The position numbers and the translations under genes were made by a program. 20,852 nucleotides of DNA. Origin: a virus. The notes beneath the pieces are model-generated. The model ran no database searches, had not been told where the DNA came from, and worked only from the letters and a program-made list of their open reading frames with translations. Positions 20,205 to 20,852 of this stretch are shown piece after piece. Location: positions 1 through 20,852 of the IMG/VR virus record IMGVR_UViG_3300030103_000184. One strand, written 5' to 3'. Within the stretch, counting starts at the first letter, position 1. Every line of letters begins with the position of its first letter.

Positions 20205-20852
20205 GTTCCTGTTGCTAGAAAATCATCAACAGCCTTGATCAATCCACCATTCGCAAATCCAGCAACGCCACCTTTAGCCATAGATGTTGGTGATTGAATG
20301 CCAGTTATCTGTTGAATTAATCTATTTAAATCTCCAGTGCTAAATCCAGTGCCTTGAAAATCTCCTACATTTGTTGTGAAAGGCGAGTCAACAACAACTG
20401 GCGTTTGTGTGGGTGCAAAAGGATTAGCACCACCCATCATTCCAATATTTGTAGGTGTCTTTTCTTCCTCTGGCGGCTTTGGTGTGCGTGGTAGTATTAT
20501 CGTTGGACTACTATCGTCTCCAATAGGTGTTGTATCATCGTACATTCCAATTGAAGGTGATGTATCATCAAAAGGTTTGTAACCCGGCACAGTAGTTCCT
20601 TGTCCAAAAAGACCTCCAGGTTGACCCATGCCAATACCATAGTTAGTTGTGCCAGTTATATTTCCATCTTTGTCATATGTCGGTGCAAAACCTTTTGCGA
20701 TGTTGTCTAATGTATTTTGAGCACCAGTTTTTGTTGCGGCATTAATCAAACTTGTAATAGCTCCTAAAGTGCCTGGAACATTATCAAAAGATGGAAATGA
20801 ACCTTTCTTAGCTTGGTCCTCAACATTTGATAAAGCATCTATGTCTGTGCTG
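20201..20852 (-). CDS. Unknown Gly/Pro-rich protein, 5' end beyond the window
   Basis: The frame is open to the right edge, giving 216 codons before TGA. A TTG at 20749 could be read as a start, but the coding frame continues upstream of it (for example SFPSFDNVPGTLGAITSLIN), so the gene is partial. The sequence is Gly/Pro/Thr-rich and probably disordered (GIGMGQPGGLFGQGTTVPGY, IILPRTPKPPEEEKTPTNIG). A short helix DLNRLIQQITGI precedes the C-terminal SMAKGGVAGFANGGLIKAVD. That terminal motif is shared in style with several other proteins here and with marine phage proteins I have seen. Function unknown. It overlaps the terminase start by ATGA. Confidence 0.7.
   Translation of the reverse strand, partial: STDIDALSNVEDQAKKGSFPSFDNVPGTLGAITSLINAATKTGAQNTLDNIAKGFAPTYDKDGNITGTTNYGIGMGQPGGLFGQGTTVPGYKPFDDTSPSIGMYDDTTPIGDDSSPTIILPRTPKPPEEEKTPTNIGMMGGANPFAPTQTPVVVDSPFTTNVGDFQGTGFSTGDLNRLIQQITGIQSPTSMAKGGVAGFANGGLIKAVDDFLATGT

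Noticed and set aside
20747-20749. TTG as the start of the right-edge gene
   Set aside because: The frame stays open upstream to base 20852 with protein-like sequence and there is no ribosome binding site before the TTG, so the gene is partial.

Overview
This window is a stretch of a tailed double-stranded DNA phage genome. Every gene I can support lies on the minus strand, so the transcript runs from the right end of the window to the left. The DNA is AT-rich and packed almost without gaps. Most neighbouring genes touch through TAATG or ATGA junctions, or overlap by 8 nt. Gene content and protein style resemble uncultured marine phages of AT-rich bacterioplankton: a P22-like portal, a Mu gpT-like capsid protein, adaptor proteins without a tape measure, and many tiny Lys/Gly-rich proteins. 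A podovirus-like virion is my inference. No integrase, repressor, tRNA, CRISPR array or replication gene is visible, and both outermost genes run off the window.

In transcription order, the packaging block (20852 to 14777) holds a Gly-rich protein cut by the right edge, the large terminase, three small Lys/Gly-rich proteins and the portal. Next is a run of small genes (14772 to 12149): an out-of-frame overlapping gene pair, several membrane proteins including a three-helix holin candidate, and a mini zinc-ribbon protein. The capsid block (12156 to 8754) holds a GroES-like co-chaperonin, a scaffold-like protein, a conserved acidic/basic protein, a decoration-type protein and the major capsid protein. 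A strong intrinsic terminator closes it, and a possible promoter for the next block overlaps that terminator.

The leftward block (8642 to 1) begins with two small structural proteins. A battery of tiny, strongly basic, Cys-containing proteins follows, with a second out-of-frame overlap and an XhlA-like membrane protein. An AT-rich unknown gene and a Lys/Gly repeat protein come next. After these come conserved virion proteins, two head-tail adaptor-type proteins, a Rossmann-like protein related in pattern to MptE/DUF115 enzymes, and three tail structural proteins. One tail protein carries a cupredoxin-like domain, and the last is a tail fibre cut by the left edge.

Taken together this is the late (structural, packaging and lysis) region: terminase and portal fill heads built from scaffold, capsid and decoration proteins, probably helped by the phage GroES, and the left block builds the connector, tail and fibre. 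The least explained signals are the two overlapping gene pairs, a recurrent x-G-G-hydrophobic motif shared by about seven otherwise unrelated proteins, the cupredoxin-like insertion, and the enzyme-like gene inside the tail block. Two partial genes at the edges and five complete genes under 60 codons were read directly from the minus strand. No gene-free stretch exceeds about 110 nt.
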